From contig BJKQ01000012.1 of NCBI GenBank assembly GCA_006538405.1, positions 841,001-905,000 on the forward strand: DNA of 64,000 bases, read 5' to 3'. This document shows positions 1-12,081 of this stretch, piece by piece; position 1 is the first letter of the stretch, and each line of letters starts with the position of its first letter. Under the pieces are notes generated by a model, which did not search any database, was not told the origin of the DNA, and saw only the letters and a program-made list of their open reading frames with translations. Source of the stretch: Hansfordia pulvinata (Eukaryota > Ascomycota > Sordariomycetes > Xylariales). The position numbers and the translations under genes are program-made.

Positions 1-1135
1 GGAGTCGCAAACGTTGATTCCGATTCGAATAAAGGCACGGGCCGAGAGGTCTCCAGTGTCCGTCGCCGTGGCGGTCCTCGGGAGGCGAAGATATATTCAA
101 CAATTGGCCTTTTTAATGAACGACGTCGGGACCAGATCAGGCCGCAGACGGTGTAATAGCACTCAGCTATCGGCGTCGCTGTGGCCGATGACGTCGGCCG
201 CTATCAAGTCAATGTAGCTCGCGACTCGAAATGCCAAGCCTCATCAGAACTACAAATATGTATCTCACTCTGGTCTTCAAAACCCGCACACACACAGAGA
301 ACCGAGCACACGCCGTCGATAAGCCTTGCACATTGCTAAGAGCGCAGATTTGCGGTGGGATCGATCTGGAGTCAAACCGCCGCGGTCAGATAGGCACCGT
401 CACCACTACTCGTACGAGAACAGCGCCATCCAATCTGGCCAAGCTCTGACCAGGCCGCGGGCAGTGTTCCCAACTCTGCAAGAAATGACCAGTCAATAGC
501 GGCACACACCCGGCCAGCTCGGACATGCGTGCGCCGGCCTCCAAGGAGTGTCTGCTGGTAAGAGTACTCGTGCTCCGTTCGCCTGCGAGGTGTCCTTGCT
601 GCAGAGCTCTCCACTGTGGCCAACCGTGCACATACAATGCAATGGCAGGCCGGTAATCGTGCTGTCGCCAGCTTTAAAGATGAGATTGATGTTGGATCCC
701 GCAGGGATAGCGGCGAGATCGGGGCAATGACTCGTGTGAACACAGGCTCCGCTGTATGGCCCATGACAAGGGCCATTCTCCAAGCTACCTACCTACCAGT
801 TTGTGAGCCAGCCATGGTCAGATCGGCCTAACGTTAGATCGGAGGCGGGCCGTCTATTCAACAGTGGCAGTCGACGGATACGGGGTAACAGGGACTCTGA
901 AGATGCCCCGTGTGCCTGTGCAAGCCAGCTGTGTTCAGACCAGGTCAAGCCCCAGCGGCTCTGTCGAGGGCGGTGTCAAAGGGCGTTTCGACCGGGAGCC
1001 CCCTCCTTCCAGCCCCTGCAATCAAGGAACCAGACGGCAGTTGGCCGTGCGTGCTCAGAACCAGTGGACTCACGACGGCCTCAATCGGGTCCTGTGCCTA
1101 AGCTTGCGGTCCTGCTCGTGCTTGATTTGGTATTA

Positions 1136-1165
1136 TCTCGTCTCGTCTCGTCTCGTCTCGTCTCG
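1136..1165. repeat. (TCTCG)6 pentanucleotide microsatellite
   Basis: Six uninterrupted copies of TCTCG, followed by CATCC. Other C/T-rich pentamers recur in the window: GCTCT at 16172 and GTGGC/GTGTC at 63230. Confidence 0.95.
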
Positions 1166-1516
1166 CATCCCGGCGCGTCTGCTGGGCAGAAGATTACGAG
1201 CACTCGTGCCACTGTGTTGCGGATAGGATACAAAAATAGAGGGCGCACCCTGCCCTAGGCGGCGCATCAACTCTGCAAAGTCTGCGCCTCGCCCGTGGAG
1301 ACACCAACGCTTGCAATAAATTGGCGGAGAAGAAAATAGCAACATCACCACTAAGATCAGGTTTTGAGACCATCAGCACCATCCAGGGTTCAAAATCCCA
1401 GTAAGTTGTTTGAGTCTCTTCAGTTTGATCTTTGCTCCCACACCCCCGAGGTCTGCTTTGCGTCACTCGAGCGAGTGAGTCGCTGCTCTGAATCTGCACC
1501 GCCACCCATATTTGCA

Positions 1517-1548
1517 GCAATTGCCGTGCGCCGCAATTGCCGTGCGCC
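1517..1548. repeat. Tandem 2x16-bp repeat
   Basis: GCAATTGCCGTGCGCC occurs twice head to tail, at 1517-1532 and 1533-1548, with no mismatch. It is a small local duplication outside any recognised gene. Confidence 0.9.
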
Positions 1549-2352
1549 GCTCAGGGAAGAGACAGACAGGCAGGCAGACAGGCTGGACTACGGCCGGCCG
1601 GCTGGCGAGGGGCGAAAGCCAAGACACTGCGGCGGCAGAGCGAGTTTGGCGTGCATACGAGACTTTGCTGTGAGACTGGCGTCTTATGAATGGTGCAGGT
1701 CAGCTCGGGTGAATCAAGACGGGCAGTCCCGCCTGGCTCGGTCCTCTGCCTGCATTCTCACACTGCACAGCCATGGCTGCTGTTTGGAATTGAGGTATCT
1801 CGAGGTCGGACGAGATCAGACCCCTGCTCGTGGCCGCACTCATGACGTGGGTTGGCCAGACTCGACGGGTACTCGTACGACGCACGAGTGAGGACGGGGC
1901 GCACATCCATGCGTCACGATCACGAGACTCGGCCAGCAGAACGAGCTGGAGTCTGGCTGGCCTCGGCCCTGCTTACCGAGTCGAGTCTCTACTCGCACGG
2001 ATACCTACGAGTGCATCGAATGCAATAGTGCTCTCCAGACCCGGCACAGCCAGCCACCAGCATCGGGAAAAAAGAAATCAGCAACCGGGCCCGCGCGCGT
2101 CTCGGGCGGTGATTGCCTGACATCATCCAGCTCCACCGCTGGTCACCGCTGCCAAAGACCAGCCAGAATAGCCCGCTGCAGGTTGCATCTCGGCGCCGGC
2201 TCTCCTACAGCCCCGTCGGTCGCGGCGCGTACCCGTACCCGAGCCCAGGCGAGTGCAGGGCGCCATCGCCAAGTACGGATACCCCGCGAAGACAGTCTCG
2301 CCCAAGCGGTAGGACGCTGGACCACCTAGGGACGTTGACCTAATCCACCACT

Positions 2353-2952
2353 ACTAATCCGCCACCACGGTACTGCCCCTCGCCCGCGCCGCCCTTCGGC
2401 TCCGGACCTGCCGACCCTGCATCCATCCCACCACCACCACCGCCTGCAAACCCGACTGACACCCGACCTCAGCTCTTCTTTTCTCCCTCCCTCTCTCTCT
2501 CTCCAGTTCCTCGCCTTCTCTCGCTCGCCCCGTACCTGTCGTCGTCGCCCTCGGCCCATTGTGACCAACCTGCACATCTACCCGCTGGCCTGACGCTGCC
2601 CAAGTCTTGCGCTCGACAGACCCAATCCTCGCCGCTGCCTGGTTTCTCGCCAATCACGCCTGCCCCCCACCAACTCGCCGACCAACCAACCGCCACCGAG
2701 CTTGCCCCGGAGTCTGCCGCCCACTCCGTTCCTCGCCTCACCCCGCGTCGCCAGTTTTTTCTTCCAATCCCCCCTTTTGCGTGTGCAACCTCTCCCACGC
2801 CTTCTACTCGCCGCAACCTCCCCTCCGCTGCACGACGTGCCTGCAACCTCTCCTTGACCACCCTCGGGCCTTCACTCTGGGCGTCTCACCTTGCCTTACC
2901 ACGTTCGCCATTCCACCGCCGCGGCTCTCTCCGAGCCTCCCTCTCCCTCACA
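2353..2952 (+). promoter_or_regulatory. CT-rich promoter/5' leader of the OMP decarboxylase gene
   Basis: About 600 bases immediately upstream of the pyr4 ATG are strongly pyrimidine-biased on the + strand (runs of CTCTCTCT, CCACC, TCTCCC). Such leaders are common before constitutively transcribed genes of filamentous ascomycetes. The start context CTCACAATGGCC fits a good fungal start. I see no TATA box near the start. The boundaries are approximate and rest only on composition. Confidence 0.5.
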
Positions 2953-4101
2953 ATGGCCGACCAGCCCCGTCACCCCTCGGTCACGGCGTCTTTCGCCGAC
3001 CGAGCCGCCAATGCCTCGCACCCCCTGTCCAATTACCTGCTGCGCCTCATGGAGCTCAAAAGGTCGAACCTGTGCTTGAGCGCTGATGTGTCGACCGCCC
3101 GCGACCTGCTTAACGTCGCCGACAAGGTCGGCCCCTCCATCGTCGTTCTCAAGACCCATTACGACCTCGTCGCTGGCTGGGACTACCACCCTCAAACAGG
3201 CACTGGTGCCAAGCTGGGCGCCCTTGCCCGGAAGCACGGCTTCCTCATCTTTGAGGATCGCAAGTTTGGCGACATTGGTAACACGGTCCAGCTCCAGTAC
3301 ACTGCCGGCACTGCCCGCATTATTGACTGGGCTCACATTGTCAACGTCAACATGGTCCCCGGCAAGTTGTCCGTCACCGCTCTCGCCGATGCCGCTGCCA
3401 AGTGGAGGTCTCGTGTCAACTACGAAGTCAAGACCTCCGTCACCGTCGGCACCCCCGTATCCGATTCGTTCGACGAGGACGGCGAACCCAAGCCTCCGTC
3501 CTCCTCCGGCTCCGACACCGCTGTGCGCCTCTCTCCTCAGGACATGGCCCCTCCGGGCTACCACCGCGACCAGGACGGCCGCAAGGGCAGCATCGTGTCC
3601 GTGACGACAGTGACGCAGTCCTTTGAGCCCGTCGACTCGCCGCGCTTCACGACGGGCGTACCCGAGGGTGACGCCGTGCTGGCGGGCATCGAAGAAGCCC
3701 CCTACGAGCGCGGGCTGCTGATCTTGGCGCAGATGTCCAGCAAGGGCAACTTTTTCGTGCCCGAGTACACGCAGGCTTGTGTGGAGGCTGCACGCGAGCA
3801 CCCCGACTTTGTCATGGGTTTCATCTCGCAAGAGACACTCAACTCGGAGCCCACCGACGCCTTCCTTTCCATGACCCCTGGCTGCCAGCTGCCGCCCGCC
3901 GGCGAGGAGGAGAACGGCACCGTCGCTGGCGATGGCAAGGGCCAGCAGTATAACACTCCCTCCAAGCTTGTTGGGTTGTGTGGTAGCGATATTATCATTG
4001 TGGGCCGCGGCATCCTCAACGCCGATAGCCAGGAGAGAGAGGCTGAGCGTTACCGCGAGCGGGCGTGGACCGCTTATCAGAAGCGGACGGGCCAGGCTTG
4101 A
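2953..4101 (+). CDS. pyr4: Orotidine-5'-phosphate decarboxylase
   Basis: Catalyses the last step of de novo UMP synthesis, OMP to UMP plus CO2, in the cytosol. The frame is a single exon of 382 residues. I start at ATG 2953 (context CACAATGGCC); the open frame continues upstream only from a TTG with no homology-like sequence. The active-site segment [10 protein letters not shown] lies at residues 102-111, with the catalytic Asp102-Lys104-Asp107 arrangement of the family. VLKTHYD lies at 65-71 and the phosphate-binding IVGRGI near 349-354. Between about residues 160 and 250 there is a hydrophilic Ser/Pro/Asp-rich insertion, typical of Pezizomycotina PyrG and absent from yeast URA3. Absence of introns is usual for Sordariomycete pyr4. 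The frame is intact. The gene is also called pyrG, ura3 or pyr-4 in related fungi. Confidence 0.97.
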   Translation: MADQPRHPSVTASFADRAANASHPLSNYLLRLMELKRSNLCLSADVSTARDLLNVADKVGPSIVVLKTHYDLVAGWDYHPQTGTGAKLGALARKHGFLIFEDRKFGDIGNTVQLQYTAGTARIIDWAHIVNVNMVPGKLSVTALADAAAKWRSRVNYEVKTSVTVGTPVSDSFDEDGEPKPPSSSGSDTAVRLSPQDMAPPGYHRDQDGRKGSIVSVTTVTQSFEPVDSPRFTTGVPEGDAVLAGIEEAPYERGLLILAQMSSKGNFFVPEYTQACVEAAREHPDFVMGFISQETLNSEPTDAFLSMTPGCQLPPAGEEENGTVAGDGKGQQYNTPSKLVGLCGSDIIIVGRGILNADSQEREAERYRERAWTAYQKRTGQA

Positions 4102-5622
4102 GTCTCCGTCGGGGCCCATCAATAAGTAATCAAGTATGCGTATTATAAGCGACATACGACGCGTGCGCTCGCGTTGGGCGAAGCACTCGCCGACCTTGGG
4201 TCAAGGAGACCCAGTCCATGTCGCAGCACGCCCGGCTTGTGCAAATGAGCATTGAGCTGAGCCCTTGTTTTGATCATCTTTTATACGTCCATTCATCTCA
4301 GGGCAGGGTAAGAAGGGGAGCTGGGCGTTTGAGGTTGTTATAACTTTTTCATGCTACTCGAATAGCTCATCACCTGGGCCTGGGACTCCGGTGCATTCGT
4401 GTGTTTTTATTGACTGGGCAAGGCTCGCAAAAGGAGGGGCCGAGACAGAGACAACATTTTGCATAGAAACTACCGACATTAGACGGGGCGGATAAATATC
4501 TGGGATTATGTGACGCGCGAGTCGAACTCTGTACTGCGTATGCAGCAGAACACCGGGTGATTTCTGGATGTGAAGCTGTCAAGGTGATGACGACAGGGCC
4601 GCGGACCCAAAGACGTGAGCATACAATATGTGGCTACTGAACGAGACCCACTCTCGTGGTCTGACGATGCGGCGACGGCCGGTGTGGTTATGGCGGTGGT
4701 GGTTTTGCTGATCCTGTAGGTTGGGCCTTGGGCTTGGGAGACTTCAAATGGCAATATTCCCATTCAAGGATTGCCCATGACATTGCCGGAGTTTGCGGAG
4801 GAGAACGGCCTTAGCGGTGTGATGCCGTTGTGGTCTTGTGGAGCAGGGCTGAAAGTACACGGAGACAACACTCGCCCTAACAGAGGTCTAGAAATAAGTA
4901 GATCATCAACTTTTCTGGGGGCTTCCGCAGGGCGCAGAGCGCGAGGCTACTTCCAGACCAGTAGCTTGGGCCCCGCAGGTACTTCTTCTCGCTCGCCTCG
5001 CCGTCGGCTCGCGTAAGCAGCAGCGACAGGTCGTCCCCCGTTCAAGGTCAAGGTCCAAATCCCTGGGCCTAATCCTTGAAGTCTCGTCAACGCATACCGA
5101 CAAACCGCAGCCTGGGCCCGTCTACTCTGGCGCAAACACACGGCCATCTACGCGACAGCCATATCAATTGTGAGGTAGCTGTGCTGCTTGTCACTCTCGT
5201 CGTCGTCTTTCGCTTGCAGGCCCCGGCGGTCCCTCGACATTTACCCTGCCCTTTTCTGACGCCGTCTTGGCCTCAGATTCCCATTCGCAGCACCATCAAA
5301 ATTGACATCCTAGGTATCCAGTTGTCTGGTCAGGCATTGGATTGTACTCACGAGTCGTCGCTTAAACGCGTGCTGCGAGCGACAAGCATTTGGGGAAATT
5401 CTGGATAATCGCCATCCATCTTAGACAGCCCTGTCACGTGGTACTTCTCGAGGACATTGGGCTTCTTATTGCGGGACCTATTGCCCTTGAAGGGAGGCTG
5501 CTGATACCTCTCGAGGTTGGCTTGGACGACCTGTCAAGCTGATTCACTGCCCGGCCCCAAGGCCTGGAGGTCAGGCGGATACCGATCTTCGTCGCGCGTG
5601 TGGACTCTGAACAACCGAAAAG
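4102..5622. other. Intergenic between pyr4 and the Zn2Cys6 gene
   Basis: Contains the pyr4 3' region (an AATAAG stretch near 4121 may serve in polyadenylation) and the presumed promoter of the next gene. No open frame here has a recognisable domain or plausible exon structure. Confidence 0.55.
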
Positions 5623-8400
5623 ATGTCAAAGGACTCAGCCATCGCTGTCACCGAGGTTGAGCAGACCTGCCGAGCTGAGAACATGCCCCCAGCCAATGGC
5701 CAAGCACTTGAGGATGATCACGACACCGCACCGACAAAGCCGACACGCAAACGCCGACGGCTTGTCATTAGTTGCACTGAATGCCACAGACGCAAACAAA
5801 AGGTATGGTATATGCCGCCAACTTGCCCCGTCGCCCGTTCCTCAGCCGGTGTATTGGTTCTGCAAAGCCTCTGGCGCAGGGGACGCGTTGAAGTTTCAGA
5901 GGTCCATCGCTAACCAGATCACATTGCTCTTGCCTGTCGAAAAGTGCGATCGTACTGTGCCATGCAGGAATTGCGTATCACGAGGCAAGGAGTCTGCGTG
6001 CCACTACGAAGCTGGCAAGCCTCTACCCAAAACCAGCGAGCTAGGGCGTCACGGCACGGTAAGTGACTGGGCTGCCAGCCGTGGACAGAGGCAAGACAGG
6101 CGAAAATCACAAGGGTCTTCATCGGGAGACGCGACACCTCGAAGAGATTCTGCACCGGCCGGGGACTCGCCAGCAGGCCACAAAGACCGCGGCCACTCAG
6201 CATGGGCGTCTCAGGGACAGCAGGAGCAAGGTGACCAGGGCGAGGTGAACTTCGGCTATACTCTCAACAACACCGGCGCTTCGACTCTTCAGATGATTCG
6301 CCATATTGAGGGCGGGGAGCCTCTGACGGGGCTCAATGTCAATCCCCGCATGACAGACGACAGCATGGGCTTGCGCGAGCGGTACAGAGCGCTGGTGCGC
6401 CAGATGCCGTCGCGCTTCTACGTCGAGAAGCTCATCGCGGTCTACTTCGAGACTGTCAACAACCTCTACTTTACCATTGACGAGCAACTCCTTCGGAGTT
6501 GTCTCGATAAATGGTACGCGATGCCCGTCAGCGCGCTGGCGCAGGGAGGGCCGCTGGTTCTCGACCCTATGCAGAGATCTCTGCCCGCCCTGCTATTTCA
6601 GCTGATGGCGTCGGCCTTGCTGCACCTGCCAGACGAGCATGTGGAGTCTCTGAACGCCCTCAAATACGCCAGCATGACCTTTGATGACCTGGCGCTGGAT
6701 TACAGCGAGTCGGGCCTGTCCATTCTCTCGCTTCTCGGAAAGCGGCAGATGTCCTTGAACACGGTTCTTGCCGGGTGGGTGAGGTCGGGGTATCTGAAGT
6801 ACAGCGGCATGGTGACAGAAGCTGTGAGTCTCACCCATGCGGATGCACCATCGCTCAGTGGCTAACAGTCTCGCAGTGGCACCAACTGGGCACCACGATC
6901 CGGGACGCACAGGAGATCGGCCTGCACAAGGACCAGAACGACCCCCAACCGAGGCCTGGGGACTCGACGGAAGACAGCCTGGACAAGATTTGGATGGCGC
7001 AGATACGTCGCCGGGTCTGGATGACGCTTATCGGCTGGGACCTGCACACCGGGGCGGTGCTTGGGCGGCCAACCGCCATCGACCACAGACACCTGAGCCG
7101 AAGTCTCCCTATCGACGCCGTGATCCCGGCTCGCGGCGCTACTGAACGCATGCCGCTCACACCGCGAATGGAAGACGAGCCTCCCACTCCACTGACACGT
7201 GCCATCTGGGTGTGGAATCTGATCCAGCCGTTGCGTGAGATCCTGGACCTGGAAAAGTTCGGGCCCTTCCCCAAAGACTTTACGAGGGTGGACCAAATTC
7301 ACAAGGAACTCGAGGAGGCGGCGAGGAACTGCCCAGCCACAATGCGACTGCAGAACCCCGACACGCGCTTCGACGCGCTGCCCGAGTGCTCATGGCTGCC
7401 GCACCTCCGGCCCCTGGTCCCCCAGCTGATCAGCTTCAACTTCATGGCGCTGCACCGGCCGTACGTCTTCACGCGGGCCCAGAGCCGGAAGGAAGGGCTG
7501 CGGGCCAGCTTCGGGATGCTCGAAGCGCAGCGGTCCTACTTCTCGAGCCTGCCGGTGCACCACCACAAGACGTTCGGCCTGTTCTTCGGGACGTTTGACG
7601 CCGTCGTCATGATCGCCTCGATCTACATCCTGTTCCCCAACGAGAACCGCGGGGTCCTGTCGCAGTCCGTCCGCCACATCCGCTGGGCCGTCGAGCGCTT
7701 CGGCAAGATGGCGGAGCGCAACCGGCTGGCCGGCGCGGCCCTGGGCGTGATCAACGCCATCTACGTGCGCCTGCAGAAGGCGGTGGGGCTGCCGTCGCTG
7801 CACGAGCTCGCCGACGACGGGCGCGACGTGCCCATGGCGAGCGAGCAGGCCGCCGGGCCGCCGGGCGGGGGCACGGACACGCCCGCCGGCACCGTGTCGA
7901 GCACCGCCACCGCGGGACAGAGCAGCAGCAGCAACGGGAGCGTGGCGGGGGGGCCGGAGCAGACGCCGGCGACGACGGTGAACGCCTCGCCCGGCGAGAT
8001 GGACATTGGGGGCGGCGGCGGCGCGAACAGCAACAGCAACCCGTTCACGTTCGGCGGCCCTCAGGCCGCGACGCCGTGGGACGCGGGGATCGACCTGAGC
8101 ACCATCATGCCGCTGTACCCGCTGGGCGACATGCTGTTCAACGACGTGACGGGCGGGGTGGGGTTCGACGGGACGTGGGCGGCCGGGGCGGCCCCCTCGC
8201 AGACGGCGGGGGCCTTTGGCGGGGGCGTGGGCGGCGACCCCTTTTCCGGGGCTGGCGGCGGCATGGGCGCGGTCGAGGATGGGAACGGGGGCGACCAGCT
8301 ACCTGTCGGGGCCGCCGGCGAGGAAGCGACGCCCCAGTTCGGCGGCGACTTTGGCATCGACACCATCTGGAGCGTGCTGAACCAGTTCCCCTCTTCATAG
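5623..8400 (+). CDS. Zn2Cys6 fungal transcription factor
   Basis: Nuclear DNA-binding regulator with unknown target genes. My model is three exons, 5623-5802, 5945-6823 and 6877-8400, giving 860 residues. The first intron (142 nt, GTATGG...AAAG, branch GCTAAC at 5909-5914) splits the zinc cluster, which reads Cys51-x2-Cys54-x6-Cys61-x5-Cys67-x2-Cys70-x8-Cys79 after joining. The second intron (53 nt, GTGAGT...GCAG, branch GCTAAC at 6861) is in phase 0. A basic patch TRKRRR precedes the cluster. The middle region matches the fungal-specific transcription factor domain, with RDAQEIGLHKD near 362-372 and RRRVWM near 397-402. The last 170 or so residues are Gly/Ala/Ser-rich and low in complexity, plausibly an activation region. 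A canonical GTAAGT at 6059 leaves the linker after the zinc cluster uncertain (see findings). I cannot assign it to a named regulator such as XlnR or FacB. Confidence 0.88.
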
Positions 8401-9600
8401 GTTTCTCCTTGATAGGCTGGCTGAGCGGGGGTGGCGAGCGAGCTTGCGCATGGTGGCTGCTTACTTGAGGTAGGTAGTCTACAGATATGACATGGCAGCT
8501 CACGTAGAGACAGCTTGTTGCATGCAACGAAGTGCCCTCGCCGCTCAGTCGGTTCCATGTCTACTGGGGATCCTATCGAGCCCTGTGCTCGTTCTCGCCT
8601 CCCTCCCCTTTTTTCACGAGCCTGCGAGCTGTTTCCCCCTTTTCGTGCCGGAGCGCGCGCGGCATTCCGTTCGTGGATACCCGTCTTGCCTCCCTGCTGT
8701 GGACGCAGGTTGCTACAGCACCGCCTCGAGTCGCTCGCTGCCGTGCGTTCCGTAGCGAGAGAGAGGGACCGGCGCAGTGCGAGACGGATGCTGTTTGAGG
8801 GGCCTGTCGCAGGAGAGTGCGGTGACGAGAAACACGTCTCTTCCCCCGACGGTCTCCCAGCCAGGACGAGGGAAGTTGAGCCGGGCCGCTGGAGGGTGGG
8901 AGAGGCTGTGCGTGATTACCTAATTGATACGCCGGCCACCACCACTACCCGACGGGGGTTCAAAGTGTGGGCTTTTGCGGCTCCGTGCTGATGCGGAGGG
9001 CGGACGACTGCCTCGAGAAGTTGCGGATCAGCAGCTTAGTGGGCAGTGAGGCTTCCGGAATCGACGTGCATTGATGGTGTCTACGTGGGATATCTTGGCG
9101 CATCTCCCGAGCGAAACGAGGCGTGACTCGGCAGGGGGAAGGTGAGCAATGCTTCTGCCGCGGACTCGAGGCATGCATGTGAGGCTCCCACCACTTGCGG
9201 CAGCGGTGGTGGTGGTGGCGGCGGCGACGATTACGAGTATGCAGGTCCGTCCGGCATGGTGAAACCGGGTGTCACCGTAGGGAATCGTCAGATGAGGTTC
9301 TCCTTTTTGCCCCTCCGTCCATTCATGCCCCCGCCCCTACGGCGACGTGGTACTAGTACTACTACTGGCCGCGGTGAATTGATGTTGCGGTCTGTAGTCT
9401 GTACGACGGAGAAAGCCCGTGTTGCGAAGGTGCGCAGACCACGACGAGATCGGGCAGACGCCGCCAGATTCGAGATTCGAGATTCGAGGGTGCGCTGCTG
9501 AAACCCGGCCGGCAGATGATCACATTTCTGGCTTTCTCTCCAACGAACGGGGCCGGGGCCGGAAATGCGAGAGAAAACCCCTGCTGAAGAAAGAAGAACC

Positions 9601-9613
9601 GGGGGGGGGGGGG
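9601..9613. repeat. G13 homopolymer
   Basis: Thirteen consecutive G in non-coding DNA. It is one of several long G/C runs in the window. Confidence 0.9.
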
Positions 9614-9883
9614 CCGGGCAAGGGTCGTTGTGGAGCACGAATACCTCGTAGAAGGCCCCCCGCCAGAGACACGAGTAGGAATGATTGAGGGAGAAAGATG
9701 AGAGAGGGAGAGGGCATTGCGTATCATGGACACGCAGCAGTGGTGCTCACAGGCGTAGCATCGGTCGCGTCGTCGTCGTCGTCGTGGGCGTCGTGTGCGT
9801 CGTGTGCGTCTACTCGTAATCATTGCAGGCCGCCTTGCAACCCGTCCGCCCCACAGTCGACGTCGCCAGTGGTACCTGTACCT

Positions 9884-9897
9884 ACCTACATGTAGGT
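9884..9897. repeat. Perfect 14-bp palindrome ACCTACATGTAGGT
   Basis: The sequence equals its own reverse complement. It is flanked by CCTACCT on the left and followed by ACTCGTAG, so two dispersed short-motif families meet here. Compare ACCTACGTAGGT at 15901-15912. Confidence 0.9.
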
Positions 9898-10492
9898 ACT
9901 CGTAGACTTTGCAGGTACGGCAGGGTCGACCGAACGGCTGCCGCCGCGTGCCCCATAATAACCATCGGCGTCCATACTCGGACGGGCCATGAACCCGTGA
10001 TCCGGTCAAGTACGAGTAGGTACTCGTCTGTGACCAGAGTCTGGAGAGAGGTACTCGGATCCCTACCGCAATCAATCATCGAGGGCCAAGCTGAGCCTCG
10101 GTCTCTCTCTCTCTTACTCTCTCCCACTCTCCAACTCGAGTCGCGTCGCCCGCCACCGCACAGACGCAGCAGCCCAACTCGCCTCAAAAGGCTCACTCAC
10201 CCTGCCCCTGCCGCTGCCGTCGCTGTTGTCTATCTATCTGTCTGTCTGTCAGCCCAGGTCGATCACTACTGGGAAAAGAGCAGTCAGCTTCCGGTCCAAG
10301 CGCTGTCGCGATCTGGGACGTGCTCTCGCCCATTCTTTTGCCTCTTCTTCTTCTTCTTCTTCCTCTTTCGCCTCATCCCCGCCTGCCCCGGAGCGGCTGC
10401 CCCCCTCCCCCCGGTCATCCGAATCACGAAGAGAACAAAAACCAATAAAAAATTCGAGTACCTCGAGACGGGACAGACATGCCGACTGCGCC

Positions 10493-12081
10493 ATGAAGGT
10501 GCCGCAAGCCTTCCAGTTCGGCCGCGGGCCCTGGGACCCCTCCCACCGCTTCGAGACGTCCTGGCTCCTGCCCCCGCTGGCCCTGTTCGCCGTGCGCGCC
10601 CTGTTTGTAAGTTGATGACCGTTCTCGTTGGCTGCGCCGACGCGTCTTGTGTTCTGTGTGTGATTGGTTCTTTGCTCCTGCTGTTTGCTTGCGAGGTTTC
10701 GTGTTTTTTGGGGGGCGGCGGCGGCGGCGGCGGCGAGAGCCAGAGGCGGAAGAGGTATGGGCGGCGGGTGACGCGATAGGAAAGAGAAGAGGTGGAAAAC
10801 GGAAAAAAAAGAAGAAGAAGATGATGAAGAAGAAATGGTCTGCCCACCCAAAAGAGAGATATCCGGACTCGACCCAAGAGACAAAACCAACCTCGCAGCC
10901 CGGGACACAGAAAGAAAGAACAAAAGAGCATATTCTTCCGCCGCCCGGCCTCGCCCGACACAAAATAAAAGACCGTCTAAAGAAGAGCGAGAGACAGACA
11001 GCGTGGCCAGCCAATTTACTACGCGGGCGTGAAAGTGACAATCTTGATATATACTATATCACCCCCCCCTATTTGGCTCACCCAGTTAACCCCCCCTTTT
11101 TCTCTCTCTTCTTCCGGGCCTACTACAGTCGCTCTACGGTTTCTTCACACTCTTCTTCAACCTGGCCTACCAGTGCCGCCACCCGGACACCACCGACGGC
11201 TGCCGGCGCGGCTCGGCCGCCAGCTTCTCCTACTTCACCAACCTGTGCTACTGGGGCCTGGCCTTCTACAACCTCGCCGCCGCGGGCCACACCCTGGCCT
11301 ACGCCCTGCGCGGGCGCGCCCCGCTGTCCGCCTGGCCGCGGGCCCTCCGCGCCCTGCACGCCCTGCTCTACAGCACCGCCGTCGTCTTCCCCTTCATCGT
11401 CACCGCCGTCTTCTGGGGCGTCCTGTACCCCTCCGTCAAGGCCAAGGGGACCGCCACCACCGCCGCTGATGACTCTGACAACAACAACGACAACAACAAT
11501 ACCACCGCATCGTCATCATCATCATCATCATCATACGCCGGCTTCCGAACATCCTACGCCCTCTGGAGCAACGTGAGCGTCCACGCCCTCAACTCCGCCT
11601 TCGCCCTCTTCGAGCTCCTGGCCACCCGCGCGCCCCCTTACCCTGGGCCCACCTGCCCTTCCTCGTCCTCTTGCTCGCCCTGTACCTGGCGCTGGCCGAG
11701 CTGACTTTCGCCACCCAGGGGTTCTACGTCTACGCGTTCCTCGACCCGGCACAGCCGGGGGGTAAAGGGATGGTCGCCGCGTACTGCTTCGGCATCCTGG
11801 CCGCGCTGCTCGTCGCCTTCTCGCTCGCCGCCGGCCTCGGCCGGGCCAGGAGGTGGGCTACCGAGGGCAAGGATCGTGTTGGTGGTGGTGGTGGTGTTGT
11901 TTTGGCGGAGGGCGACGGGCATCAGCATCATGGGGCCGCGGAGGAGGGGAGGAGGAGGAGGAGGTCGTCGTCGCGGCTGCGGGGCAGTCGCGAGGACATG
12001 CTCGAGGGGAACCGCCGCGGTGGCGGCAGAGGCGGGAGCACGGGGGCCGACGACGGCGAGTACGAGCTTGACGGCAAGTGA
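10493..12081 (+). CDS. FAR-17a/AIG1-like integral membrane protein (apparent frameshift)
   Basis: Predicted multi-pass membrane protein of the FAR-17a/AIG1 family. Animal members (AIG1, ADTRP) hydrolyse fatty-acid esters of hydroxy fatty acids using a conserved Thr and His. Here the candidates are Thr75 in SYFTNLCYWG and His190 in SNVSVHALN. Exon 1 is 10493-10606 (38 residues, GRGPWDPSHRFETSW), followed by a 522-nt intron (GTAAGT...CTACAG), and exon 2 starts at 11129. An Asn/Thr/Ser-rich loop near 11470-11535 comes from AAC and TCA repeats. The frame breaks at the C5 run 11633-11637. One extra C gives RAPPLPWAHLPF and continues into FATQGFYVYAFLD and a last hydrophobic helix, ending in a basic Gly-rich tail at 12081. 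Without that base the frame runs into unrelated Ser/Cys-rich sequence. I infer an assembly contraction, not a dead gene. The long intron may hide further structure. Confidence 0.8.
10607..11128 (+). other. Long, low-complexity intron of the FAR-17a-like gene
   Basis: At 522 nt this is about three times or more the size of every other intron in the window. It contains a GGC-type repeat near 10711-10735, A/G-rich tracts of GAAGAAGAAG type near 10800-10840 and a C run near 11060. The boundaries GTAAGT and CTACAG join exons in phase 0 and produce a continuous membrane segment. A clear branch point near the 3' end is not obvious. Confidence 0.65.

Larger units (their letters stand above)
1..2352. 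other. Intergenic, no supported gene
   Basis: Open frames here are short, overlap on both strands and lack recognisable domains, so I annotate no gene. The stretch holds a TCTCG microsatellite, a 2x16-bp direct repeat and several copies of the TACTCGTA-type motif, for example the perfect palindrome CTCGTACGAG at 409-418 and GTACTCGTACGA at 1869-1880. Confidence 0.6.
8401..10492. other. Intergenic, repeat-rich, no supported gene
   Basis: Contains a G13 run at 9601-9613, a perfect 14-bp palindrome ACCTACATGTAGGT at 9884-9897 followed by ACTCGTAG, and the inverted pair TACGAGTA-GG-TACTCGT at 10011-10027. Open frames on both strands are low-complexity Arg/Ser/Pro sequences. The last 400 bases are CT-rich and then A-rich before the ATG at 10493, and probably act as the promoter and leader of the membrane-protein gene. 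Confidence 0.6.

Noticed and set aside
2854..2952. Upstream extension of pyr4 from a TTG
   Set aside because: Non-AUG start, no conserved sequence, and a good ATG follows at 2953.
2896..4155. 419-codon open frame antisense to pyr4
   Set aside because: Mirror of the GC-rich pyr4 codons. It has no domain, and the + frame is unambiguous.
9823..10961. Long open frames on both strands upstream of the FAR-17a-like gene
   Set aside because: Low-complexity Arg/Ser/Lys sequence from CT- and GAA-rich DNA, with no domain.
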